A stretch of DNA of 64,000 bases from Streptomyces sp. NBC_00425 (GTDB lineage: Bacteria > Actinomycetota > Actinomycetes > Streptomycetales > Streptomycetaceae): contig NZ_CP107928.1 in the NCBI RefSeq assembly GCF_036030735.1, forward strand, positions 8,370,001 through 8,434,000, read 5' to 3'. Numbering within the stretch: position 1 is the stretch's first letter; the number at the start of each line of letters is the position of its first letter. Below the pieces are notes generated by a model. It was given only the letters and a program-made list of their open reading frames with translations, was not told the origin of the DNA and searched no databases. Positions 54,409 through 62,187 of the stretch are shown piece by piece. A program made the translations under genes and the position numbers.

Positions 54409-55212
54409 ATGGGACACCTGGACCACGCCGCCTTCGGCTGGCTGACCCCCGTGCTGTCGTACGCGATGGCCTGCATCGGCGCCGCCCTAGGGCTGCGCTG
54501 CACCATGCGCGCGCTCGGCGCCTCCGGGCGCTCACGCCGCAACTGGCTGATCACCGCCGCGTCGGCGATCGGCACCGGCATCTGGACCATGCACTTCGTG
54601 GCCATGCTCGGATTCGGCGTCAGCGGCACCGACATCCGTTACGACGTCCCCCTGACCGTGCTCAGCCTTCTCGTGGCCATGGTCGTGGTCTGCGCCGGTG
54701 TCTTCGCCGTCGGCTACAGCGGCGACCGCACGCGCGCGTTGCTGATCGGCGGGCTCACCACCGGTCTGGGCGTGGCGAGCATGCACTACCTGGGCATGGC
54801 GGCGGTCCGGCTGCACGGCGACGTCACCTACGACGCGGTACGAGTGGGACTCTCCGTCGTGATCGCCGTCGTCGCGGCGACCGCGGCACTCTGGGCCGCG
54901 CTCAACATCAAGTCACCGATCGCCGTCACCCTCGCCTCCCTCGTCATGGGCGTGGCGGTGAGCAGCATGCACTACACCGGCATGTTCGCGGTGCGGGTGC
55001 ACGTCACGCCCTCGGGCGAGGCGCTGCCCGGGGCCACGGCGATGCAGTTCATCTTCCCCCTCGCCGTCGGTCTCGGGTCCTACCTCTTCCTGACCTCGGC
55101 ATTCGTCGCGCTGTCGCCCACCACGGGGGAACGCGCGGCCTCCGCCTCGGCACAGCAGGCGGTGGAGATCGCCCAGGGCGGTCCGGGGCGACAACAGGCC
55201 CGGACCGTCTGA
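54409..55212 (+). CDS. MHYT-domain integral membrane sensor
   Basis: The protein is 267 aa from ATG 54409, where the family start MGHLDHAAFGWLTPVLSYAM begins. Seven membrane segments and three metal-binding-type motifs are seen: TMHFVAML, SMHYLGMAA and SMHYTGMFA. MHYT domains are thought to sense O2, CO or NO through bound copper. There is no attached GGDEF, kinase or other output domain, so it must signal through a partner or act otherwise. The conservon operon starts 46 bp downstream in the same direction. Confidence 0.92.
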   Translation: MGHLDHAAFGWLTPVLSYAMACIGAALGLRCTMRALGASGRSRRNWLITAASAIGTGIWTMHFVAMLGFGVSGTDIRYDVPLTVLSLLVAMVVVCAGVFAVGYSGDRTRALLIGGLTTGLGVASMHYLGMAAVRLHGDVTYDAVRVGLSVVIAVVAATAALWAALNIKSPIAVTLASLVMGVAVSSMHYTGMFAVRVHVTPSGEALPGATAMQFIFPLAVGLGSYLFLTSAFVALSPTTGERAASASAQQAVEIAQGGPGRQQARTV

Positions 55213-55258
55213 CCGGCCGCCACACCCGTCTCAGTCCCCCCTTCCGAGCGAGGAGGCC

Positions 55259-57991
55259 ATGCGCACACCCCGCAGGACCCCGACGGCCGGCGCCGACGCG
55301 CCGCCCCCCGCGCGCGGGCGGCGCGCCCACGCCGGACCCCCGGCCGACGAAGGGCCGGACGAGCGGACGGATCCCTCGACGGACCCGTCCCTGGACGCGC
55401 CGCTCCCGCGCGCGGAGGGCTGGCGTCTTCGACCGCGCACCGTACGAGCCAAGATCGTCTGCCTGCTGATGGTGCCCGTCGTCTCCCTGCTCGCCCTGTG
55501 GGCCTACGCCACGGTCAGCACCGCACAGGACGTCTCCCGGCTGCGCCAGTTGCAGCGCGTCGACTCCCAGGTCCGAGCCCCCGTCGCCGCCGCCGTGACC
55601 GCCCTCCAGGCCGAACGCACGGCTGCCGTCCGGTACGCGACCCGTCCCGCACCCGGGCAGGACGCCGACCTGAGGACGCTCGCCGCACGCACCGACAAGG
55701 CGGTGTCCGCCCTGCGGCTCGGCGACGACAGCACCGTCGCCGACGGCCAGGACCTGCCCGCGGACGTCGCTCGACGTCTCGAGGCGTTCGTCTCCGACGC
55801 CGAACGGCTGACCTCGCTGCGGGCCGCCGTGCTCGACGGCAGCGCCGGCTGGGAGACGGCCTACAGCCGGTACACCGGCGCCATCTCGTCGGCCTTCGCG
55901 GTCGGCGGCGCCCTCTCGGGCATCCAGGACGCCGAACTCGGCTCCGACGCACGCGTGCTGCTCGAGTTCTCCCGCGCGGGAGAGGCACTGGCCCAGGAGG
56001 ACGCCGTGCTCGCCGGCGCCCGCCTGAACGGGCGCCTCGAGGGAACCCGCCTGCGACTGTTCACCGGCGCCGTCGACACACGTCGCGCCCTCACCGGATC
56101 GGCCACCACGGACCTGCGCGGACCCGAGCACACCGCCTGGCGCCGTCTCGCCGCCGACAGCGCCTACGCGGTCCTGAGGGCCTCCGAGGACGGCGTGCTC
56201 GCCGAACGACCGGGAGCGAAGGCGCTCGCGGCCGCTCCCGCGAGCACCTGGGACTCGGCACACGCCCGCGTGCAGGACGGGATGCGGACCATCGAGGCGG
56301 ACGCCGGCAGCGACGTCGCCGGCCGCGCCGACCCGCTCACCCGCGGTCTGCTGACCGCACCAGGAGCCGCGGTTCTGCTGGGCCTCGGCGCCGTCGTCGC
56401 CTCGCTCGTCATCTCCGTGCGCATCGGTCGCGGGCTCGTCGTCGAACTGGTCGGCCTGCGCAACAGCGCTCTGGAGATCGCCCGGCGCAAACTCCCGGAG
56501 GCTATGGGGAAACTGCGCGCCGGGGAGCAGATCGACGTCCACGCGGAAGCTCCGCCCGGTCCTCCCTCCGAGGACGAGACCGGACAGGTCGCCGAAGCCC
56601 TGAACACCGTGCACCGGGCCGCTCTGCACGCCGCCGTGGAGCGCGCCGAACTCGCCAGCGGCATCTCCGGGGTGTTCGTCAACCTGGCCCGCCGCAGCCA
56701 GGTCCTCGTCCACCGCCAGCTGAGCCTCCTGGACAGCATGGAGCGCCGCTCCGACGACCCGAACGAGCTCAGCGACCTCTTCCGGCTCGACCACCTCACC
56801 ACCCGGATGCGACGCCACGCGGAAAGCCTGATCATCCTCTCCGGCGCGGCGCCCGGCCGGGCCTGGCGGATGCCGGTCTCCCTCACCAACGTCGTCCGCG
56901 CCGCCGTCTCCGAGGTCGAGGACTACGCGCGCGTGGAGGTACGGCAACTCCCCGAGGCCGCCGTCATCGGCACGGCCGTGGCCGACCTCACCCACCTGCT
57001 CGCCGAGCTGGTCGAGAACGCGGCGCAGTTCTCGCCCCCGCACACGCGTGTGCGCGTCACCGGCGAACCCGTCGGCAACGGCTACGCCGTGGAGGTCGAG
57101 GACCGGGGCCTGGGCATGGGCAGGGAGACCCTCGACGAGGCCAACCGGCGCATCGCCCAGTCCGAGGCCCTCGACCTGTTCGACAGCGACCGGCTAGGCC
57201 TGTTCGTGGTGAGCAGGCTCGCCGCCCGGCACGGCGTCAAGGTGCATCTGCGGACCTCGCCCTACGGCGGCACCACGGCGGTCGTCCTGTTGCCGACGGC
57301 TCTGCTGCACAGTGGCACGCCGGACGCTGCCGCCCGCGAGGCGGCGGCGGGACAGTCGGCGGAACGTGCCTACGCGCGCGTGGCGGTGGGCGACAGGCAC
57401 GCGTCCGAAGTCCACGCGTCCGACGCCCGTACCGCCGACGTGCACGCCTTCGGACCGCACGATGTGCCCGAGCGGCCGCGCGACCACCGGCAGGCGGTCG
57501 ACGTCGGCTCTTCCGGCCGACGCCGCGAGTCCGTCCCCGCGCCCGTCGAACGTCCCGCGCTCGCGGCCCCGGCGCAGGACACCGCCGAGCCGGCCGCGGC
57601 CGGTCCACCGCCCCCCGGAGTGACCGCCTTGCGCCTGCACCGTCCCCCGGACGACGAAGACGTCGTGGACGGCGATGACGCCGGACACGAAGACACCGCA
57701 CAGGGAGACACCCGATACGGCGAAGACACCGGACACGGCGAAGACACGGACGACCTTCCACGCCGGGTCCGGCAGGCCAGTCTCGCTCCGCAACTGCGCC
57801 GCTCGCGCCCGGGGGAACCGGCCCGGACGCCCACCCCGCGCGGCGACGAAGGACGCACGCCCGAGCTCGCACGGAACCGCATGGCCGCGTATCGGGAGGG
57901 CTGGGCCCGAGGCGGCGGAAGGCAACCCGGCCGCGGCGCCGCCCCGCATTCCGCACCGGGCAGCGAAAGCACTGAAGGAGACCACGCATGA
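55259..57991 (+). CDS. cvnA: Conservon sensor kinase-like protein CvnA
   Basis: The protein is 910 aa. Order: a disordered Pro-rich cytoplasmic start, a membrane segment (VCLLMVPVVSLLALWAYATV), a nitrate-sensor-like extracellular helical domain (about 85-365), a second membrane segment (AAVLLGLGAVVASLVISVRI), HAMP-like sequence, a dimerisation region without a clear H-box His (LLDSMERRSDDPNELSDLFRLDHL), and an ATPase domain (LAELVENAAQFSPP, VEDRGLGMG, LGLFVVSRLAARHGV). A disordered Asp/His-rich tail follows. This is the signature CvnA architecture. It is thought to work with CvnB-D as a membrane-bound G-protein-like complex. Confidence 0.93.
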   Translation: MRTPRRTPTAGADAPPPARGRRAHAGPPADEGPDERTDPSTDPSLDAPLPRAEGWRLRPRTVRAKIVCLLMVPVVSLLALWAYATVSTAQDVSRLRQLQRVDSQVRAPVAAAVTALQAERTAAVRYATRPAPGQDADLRTLAARTDKAVSALRLGDDSTVADGQDLPADVARRLEAFVSDAERLTSLRAAVLDGSAGWETAYSRYTGAISSAFAVGGALSGIQDAELGSDARVLLEFSRAGEALAQEDAVLAGARLNGRLEGTRLRLFTGAVDTRRALTGSATTDLRGPEHTAWRRLAADSAYAVLRASEDGVLAERPGAKALAAAPASTWDSAHARVQDGMRTIEADAGSDVAGRADPLTRGLLTAPGAAVLLGLGAVVASLVISVRIGRGLVVELVGLRNSALEIARRKLPEAMGKLRAGEQIDVHAEAPPGPPSEDETGQVAEALNTVHRAALHAAVERAELASGISGVFVNLARRSQVLVHRQLSLLDSMERRSDDPNELSDLFRLDHLTTRMRRHAESLIILSGAAPGRAWRMPVSLTNVVRAAVSEVEDYARVEVRQLPEAAVIGTAVADLTHLLAELVENAAQFSPPHTRVRVTGEPVGNGYAVEVEDRGLGMGRETLDEANRRIAQSEALDLFDSDRLGLFVVSRLAARHGVKVHLRTSPYGGTTAVVLLPTALLHSGTPDAAAREAAAGQSAERAYARVAVGDRHASEVHASDARTADVHAFGPHDVPERPRDHRQAVDVGSSGRRRESVPAPVERPALAAPAQDTAEPAAAGPPPPGVTALRLHRPPDDEDVVDGDDAGHEDTAQGDTRYGEDTGHGEDTDDLPRRVRQASLAPQLRRSRPGEPARTPTPRGDEGRTPELARNRMAAYREGWARGGGRQPGRGAAPHSAPGSESTEGDHA

Positions 57992-58425
57992 TCCAGGACC
58001 CGAGCATGAGGTCGGCCCAGCGGTCCGGCGAACTCGACTGGCTGCTGGACGACCTGGTGATGCGTGTGAGCGAGGTACGGCACGCGGTGGTGCTGTCCAA
58101 CGACGGCCTCGCCGTCGGCGCCTCCACCGACCTCAGACGCGAGGACGCCGAGCACCTCGCCGCCGTCGCCTCCGGCTTCCACAGCCTCGCCAAGGGCGCG
58201 GGCCGCCATTTCGGCGCCGGCGGCGTGCGCCAGACCATGGTGGAGATGGACGAGGGCTTCCTGTTCGTGGCCGCCGCAGGCGACGGCTCCTGCCTGGCCG
58301 TGCTCACCGCCGTGACCGCCGACATCGGTCTGGTCGCGTACGAGATGGCACGGTTGGTCAAGCGCGTCGGCGAGCACCTCTACACGCCCCCGCGCCTCGC
58401 CGCGCGGCCGCCCGTCGTCGGATGA
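57988..58425 (+). CDS. cvnB: Roadblock/LC7 protein CvnB
   Basis: The protein is 145 aa, overlapping cvnA by ATGA. It is a roadblock fold: LDWLLDDLVMRVSEVRHAVVLSNDGLAVGAS, HLAAVASGFHSLAKGAGRHFG and CLAVLTAVTADIGLVAYEMARLVKRVGEHL. CvnB acts as regulator or exchange-type partner of the CvnD GTPase. Very similar to the extra copy at 59753. Confidence 0.95.
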   Translation: MIQDPSMRSAQRSGELDWLLDDLVMRVSEVRHAVVLSNDGLAVGASTDLRREDAEHLAAVASGFHSLAKGAGRHFGAGGVRQTMVEMDEGFLFVAAAGDGSCLAVLTAVTADIGLVAYEMARLVKRVGEHLYTPPRLAARPPVVG

Positions 58426-58853
58426 GGCGAGAGTCCGCGCCGATGACCGAGGACATGACCGGCGCCCCGCACGAACCGGGCAGCCAGTGGTTCGACACCG
58501 AGGCCGGCCCGCTCGTCCGCCCGTACGCCATGACGGGCGGACGGACGACACCCGGTCCTACGGGGGTGCGCTTCGACCTGATCGCCCTGGTCACCCTGGA
58601 TCCGGGCGCGCCCGCCACGGAAGGCATGGCGATCGGGCCGGAGCACCGTACCCTCCTCGGTCTCTGCCGCGAGGAGACCCAGTCGGTCGCGGAACTCGCG
58701 GCCGGAGCCGACCTGCCCGTGGGCGTGGTCCGGGTGCTCCTCGGCGATCTGCTGGAACTGGGCTGCGTCACCGTCAGCCGCCCGGTCCCGCCCGCGCAGC
58801 TGCCCGACGAACGGATCCTGCGCGAGGTGATCGCAGGGCTGCGCGCCCTGTAG
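58422..58853 (+). CDS. cvnC: DUF742 protein CvnC
   Basis: The protein is 143 aa from ATG 58422 in the ATGA overlap; ATG 58443 is an alternative start. DUF742 text: QWFDTEAGPLVRPYAMTGGRT, FDLIALV, GPEHRTLLGLCREETQSVAELAA and PVGVVRVLLGDLLELGCVTV. The last part is a winged-helix-like fold. Conserved third subunit of conservons. Confidence 0.95.
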   Translation: MRRESAPMTEDMTGAPHEPGSQWFDTEAGPLVRPYAMTGGRTTPGPTGVRFDLIALVTLDPGAPATEGMAIGPEHRTLLGLCREETQSVAELAAGADLPVGVVRVLLGDLLELGCVTVSRPVPPAQLPDERILREVIAGLRAL

Positions 58854-58927
58854 GCGACGAACAAGGCCGACGCCCCCGAACTCGAACCCGAACCCGATGC
58901 CGATCCCGATCCCGAGAGAAGTGATCC

Positions 58928-59533
58928 ATGGTCTCCGAGCACTCCGACGCCGCCGACGGCGAGTCGGCCCCCATGGCGTTGAAGATTCTGGTCGCCGGCG
59001 GCTTCGGCGTGGGCAAGACCACGATGGTGGGGGCGGTCAGCGAGATCAAACCGCTGCGCACCGAGGAACTGCTCAGCCAGGCAGGGCAGTCGGTGGACGA
59101 CACCGACGGCGTGGACCAGAAGGTCACGACCACCGTCGCGATGGACTTCGGCCGGATCACCATCCGTTCCGGTCTCTCCCTCTATCTGTTCGGCACTCCG
59201 GGGCAGGACCGCTTCTGGTTCCTGTGGGACGAACTGTCCCAGGGCGCACTGGGCGCGGTGGTTCTGGCCGACACCCGACGGCTCGAGGACTGCTTCCCCG
59301 CGGTCGACTACTTCGAGCACCGGCACATTCCGTTCGTGGTGGCCGTCAACTGCTTCACGGGCACACGGACATACGGCGCCCGGGACGTGTCGCGCGCGCT
59401 CGACCTCGACCCCGGCACCCCGGTCGTCCTGTGCGACGCCCGCGACCGTGACTCGGGGAAGGAGGTGCTGATCCGGCTGGTCGAGTACGCCGGGCGGATG
59501 CACACCGCCCGGTTGCTCGACTCGGTCAGCTGA
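58928..59533 (+). CDS. cvnD: Conservon small GTPase CvnD
   Basis: The protein is 201 aa. GTPase motifs are KILVAGGFGVGKTTMVGAV (G1), the switch region TTTVAMDFGRI, YLFGTPGQDRFWFLWDEL (G3, with Pro replacing the usual residue before Gly-Gln) and a G4-like VVAVNCF with Asn but no following K-x-D. A 74-bp spacer with CCGAT/CCGAA repeats precedes the gene. It cycles GTP and connects CvnA sensing to downstream effects on development or metabolism. Confidence 0.94.
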   Translation: MVSEHSDAADGESAPMALKILVAGGFGVGKTTMVGAVSEIKPLRTEELLSQAGQSVDDTDGVDQKVTTTVAMDFGRITIRSGLSLYLFGTPGQDRFWFLWDELSQGALGAVVLADTRRLEDCFPAVDYFEHRHIPFVVAVNCFTGTRTYGARDVSRALDLDPGTPVVLCDARDRDSGKEVLIRLVEYAGRMHTARLLDSVS

Positions 59534-59752
59534 GCTCACCGTCGGCCGCGGCGTCAGCTCGCGATGTCCTGCGGCGCCACGAGCCGTGGGAATCCCGCCG
59601 GGTCACGCGGTGGAGGAAGCCGACTTCCGCGCCATGCCGCCGTGCTCCTTGCTCCGGCGGCCGTCCCTGGGCAAGGGTGATGTGCGGTCCTCCGGTGAGC
59701 CAGGGGGCGCACGGGGACGGCTGACGGGGAACGTCACACGGGGGAGCGGGAC

Positions 59753-60166
59753 ATGACGGGCAACCAGGGAACGGGCCGGCTGCTGGACGATCTGGCCGAG
59801 CGTGTCGACCACGTACGACACGCACTCGTCCTGTCCGACGACGGGCTGGTGGCGGCCGCGAGCACCGGAATGCGCCGGGAGGACGCCGAACACCTCGCCG
59901 CCGTCGCGTCCGGCCTCCACAGCCTGGCCAAGGGCTCGGGACGTCACTTCGGGGCGGGCCGGGTGCGTCAGACGATGATCGAGTTCGACGACGCGGTGCT
60001 GTTCGTCACCGCGGCCGGTGCGGGCAGCTGTCTGTGCGTGCTCAGCGGGGTGGACGCCGACATGGGACGGATCGCCTACGAGATGACCCTGCTCGTGGAC
60101 CGGGTCGGCGAACACCTCACCGTGGACTCCCGGCACCCTGACCGCCCCCCACTGTCAGACCTCTGA
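59753..60166 (+). CDS. Second Roadblock/LC7 protein (CvnB paralog)
   Basis: The protein is 137 aa after GGGAGCGGGAC. It is nearly colinear with CvnB: LLDDLAERVDHVRHALVLSDDGLVAA, REDAEHLAAVASGLHSLAKGSGRHFG and MTLLVDRVGEHL. It lies 219 bp after cvnD, with no gene in the gap. Either a duplicate CvnB or the start of a second, reduced conservon; no second CvnA, C or D is in the window. Confidence 0.93.
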   Translation: MTGNQGTGRLLDDLAERVDHVRHALVLSDDGLVAAASTGMRREDAEHLAAVASGLHSLAKGSGRHFGAGRVRQTMIEFDDAVLFVTAAGAGSCLCVLSGVDADMGRIAYEMTLLVDRVGEHLTVDSRHPDRPPLSDL

Positions 60167-60303
60167 CCTGCAGTTCCATCCTCCCCTCCGGAGTTATCCA
60201 CAGGCCGCCACGAGATCGGCGTCCGCGGGTACGGTTTTTTCCGGGGCCACCGCCGAGGGCGCGGGCCTGCTTCACTCCACTCACTCCACGGGGGAGATCG
60301 GCC

Positions 60304-61245
60304 ATGTCCGGAAACACCGTCACACGCCTGTACGCCACATCCGTCGCGCCCGGTCGGGCGGCGCGGGAACTGAGCCTGAAACGCAGCGAGTTCGACCTCG
60401 GCGTACACCTCGGGCGGATCAGGACGACACCCGACGAAGGGGGAGGGGGCCCTCGGGTGGCCCGCGCCGAGATCGACCGCCTGCGCGCGGAACCCGGCTT
60501 CCCCGAGATTCTGCGCGGGCAGGTGCACGCCGTGGGCACCGGCGAGGGCGCGGCGATCCTGGAGGTGCCGCCCACCCGGTTCACCCGTCTCGCCCGGGTG
60601 GGACTGGTGGTGCCCGTCAAGTTCTACCTCAACCGGTACCGGGCCGTCGTATGGCTGTATCTCGCCGAAGAGCTGCGGCAGTTCGCGGCCGACCGGACGA
60701 ACGCGTTCCTGCTCACGGGCCGGACGCCCGAGGTGTTGCGCAGCCAGCTGGCCGCAGGCGTCGACCTGCGGCCCCGAAACTGGCGGGGACGCCACCTGGG
60801 CTTCCTGCTCCGACAGACGGAAGATCCCTGGCAGCGTGCCGGAGTGCTGGCGGCCTTCCTCGGCCCGCCCCACGTCGCGGAGATCGTCGACGATCCCTAC
60901 GAACGCGCGCACCTGAACAGGTTCCGGCCGGGACCGCCGGCGCACGGAGCCCCTGGCTCCCCCGCCGCCCAGCTCATCGAGAAGATCATGACCGCGCAGG
61001 ACCGCGACGAGATCGACTGGCTGAGCTCCGACCTGGCGAACACCCTGGCCGAGGCCCGTGCCGGAAGGCCCGCGCCACGCCTCTTCCCGAAACCCGTCCG
61101 GCAGCGTCCGTCACCGCGGTACGGACGATCTGACGCACCGGAGGCGCAGGACGAGTCGTATGCGTACGACGAGCCGGACGCATACGACGGGCCGAGCCCG
61201 TCGACGCGTGGCCTGTTCGGCTGGCTGCGCCGCCGCAGCGGCTGA
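60304..61245 (+). CDS. DUF6397-family protein
   Basis: The protein is 313 aa. GGGGGAG precedes the ATG. The N-terminus (PGRAARELSLKRSEFDLGVHLGRIRT) looks like a helix-turn-helix-type element, followed by RLARVGLVVPVKFYLNRYRAVVWLYLAEELRQF and LAAGVDLRPRNWRGRHLGFLL, which I recall as the DUF6397 pattern of Streptomyces. A Tyr/Asp-rich disordered segment and a terminal LFGWLRRRSG end it. Function unknown; a DNA-binding role is a guess. Confidence 0.75.
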   Translation: MSGNTVTRLYATSVAPGRAARELSLKRSEFDLGVHLGRIRTTPDEGGGGPRVARAEIDRLRAEPGFPEILRGQVHAVGTGEGAAILEVPPTRFTRLARVGLVVPVKFYLNRYRAVVWLYLAEELRQFAADRTNAFLLTGRTPEVLRSQLAAGVDLRPRNWRGRHLGFLLRQTEDPWQRAGVLAAFLGPPHVAEIVDDPYERAHLNRFRPGPPAHGAPGSPAAQLIEKIMTAQDRDEIDWLSSDLANTLAEARAGRPAPRLFPKPVRQRPSPRYGRSDAPEAQDESYAYDEPDAYDGPSPSTRGLFGWLRRRSG

Positions 61246-61253
61246 CCTACGGC

Positions 61254-62120
61254 CTACAGCGCGCGGAAGAGACCCTCCTGGACGACGGACACCAGCAGTC
61301 GCCCGTCCAGGTCGTAGATACGGCCCCGGGCCAGCCCACGCCCGCCCGTGGCGATCGGCGACTCCTGGTCGTACAGGAACCACTCGTCCGCGCGGAACGG
61401 CCGGTGGAACCACATCGCGTGGTCCAGCGACGCCATGTCGAAGTTCCGAGGACCCCACAGCGGCTCCACCGGGAGGCGGACCGCGTCCAGAAGCGTCATG
61501 TCGCTGGCGTAGGTCAGCGCGCAGGTGTGGACGAGCGGATCGTCGCCGAGCGGCCCGACGGCACGCATCCACACCGCACTGCGCGGCTCGGCCCCCTTGA
61601 CGTCGTCGGCGGTCCAGCGCAGCCGGTCCGCGTACCGGATGTCGAAGGGCTGACGACGTGCCATCCGCTCCAACTGCTCGGGCAGTGACCCCAGATGCGC
61701 CCGGACCTCCTCCGTCACGGTCGGCAGGGACTCCGGGTCCGGCACCTCACGCGCCGGCGGCAGCTGGTGCTCGAAGGGACCTTCCTCAGGCTGATGAAAG
61801 GAGGCGGTGAGATTGAAGATCGTCCGCCCTTGCTGCACGGCGGTGACCCGGCGGGTCGTGAACGACCGGCCGTCGCGCACCCGTTCCACCTGGTACACGA
61901 TGGGAACGCCCGGCCGGCCCGGGCGCAGGAAGTACGCGTGCAGCGAGTGCACGGGCCTCTCGCCCTCGGTGGTCCGGCCGGCCGCGACCAGCGCCTGGCC
62001 GGCCACCTGGCCGCCGAAGACCCGCTGGAGGGACTCGTGCGGGCTGCGGCCCCGGAAGATGTTGACCTCGATCTGCTCCAGGTCGAGCAGGTCGACGAGT
62101 CTCTCGGCCGGATTCGTCAT
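61254..62120 (-). CDS. tesB: Acyl-CoA thioesterase II
   Basis: The protein is 288 aa from ATG 62120. It is a double hot-dog fold protein typical of TesB: LEQIEVNIFRGRSPHESLQRVFGGQVAGQALVAA, HSLHAYFLRPGRPGVPIVYQVERVRDGRSF and the second half ASLDHAMWFHRPFRADEWFLYD with the catalytic Asp and the following QESPIATGGRGLARG. It hydrolyses medium- and long-chain acyl-CoA to free fatty acid and CoA in the cytoplasm. It lies 8 bp from the convergent DUF6397 gene. Confidence 0.95.
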   Translation of the reverse strand: MTNPAERLVDLLDLEQIEVNIFRGRSPHESLQRVFGGQVAGQALVAAGRTTEGERPVHSLHAYFLRPGRPGVPIVYQVERVRDGRSFTTRRVTAVQQGRTIFNLTASFHQPEEGPFEHQLPPAREVPDPESLPTVTEEVRAHLGSLPEQLERMARRQPFDIRYADRLRWTADDVKGAEPRSAVWMRAVGPLGDDPLVHTCALTYASDMTLLDAVRLPVEPLWGPRNFDMASLDHAMWFHRPFRADEWFLYDQESPIATGGRGLARGRIYDLDGRLLVSVVQEGLFRAL

Positions 62121-62187
62121 CGGTGCGCTTCTCCTGTGCCCTCTGCTGTGCCTGGTCCGGTTCCCGCGGCTGCGGCCGCTTCCGCTC

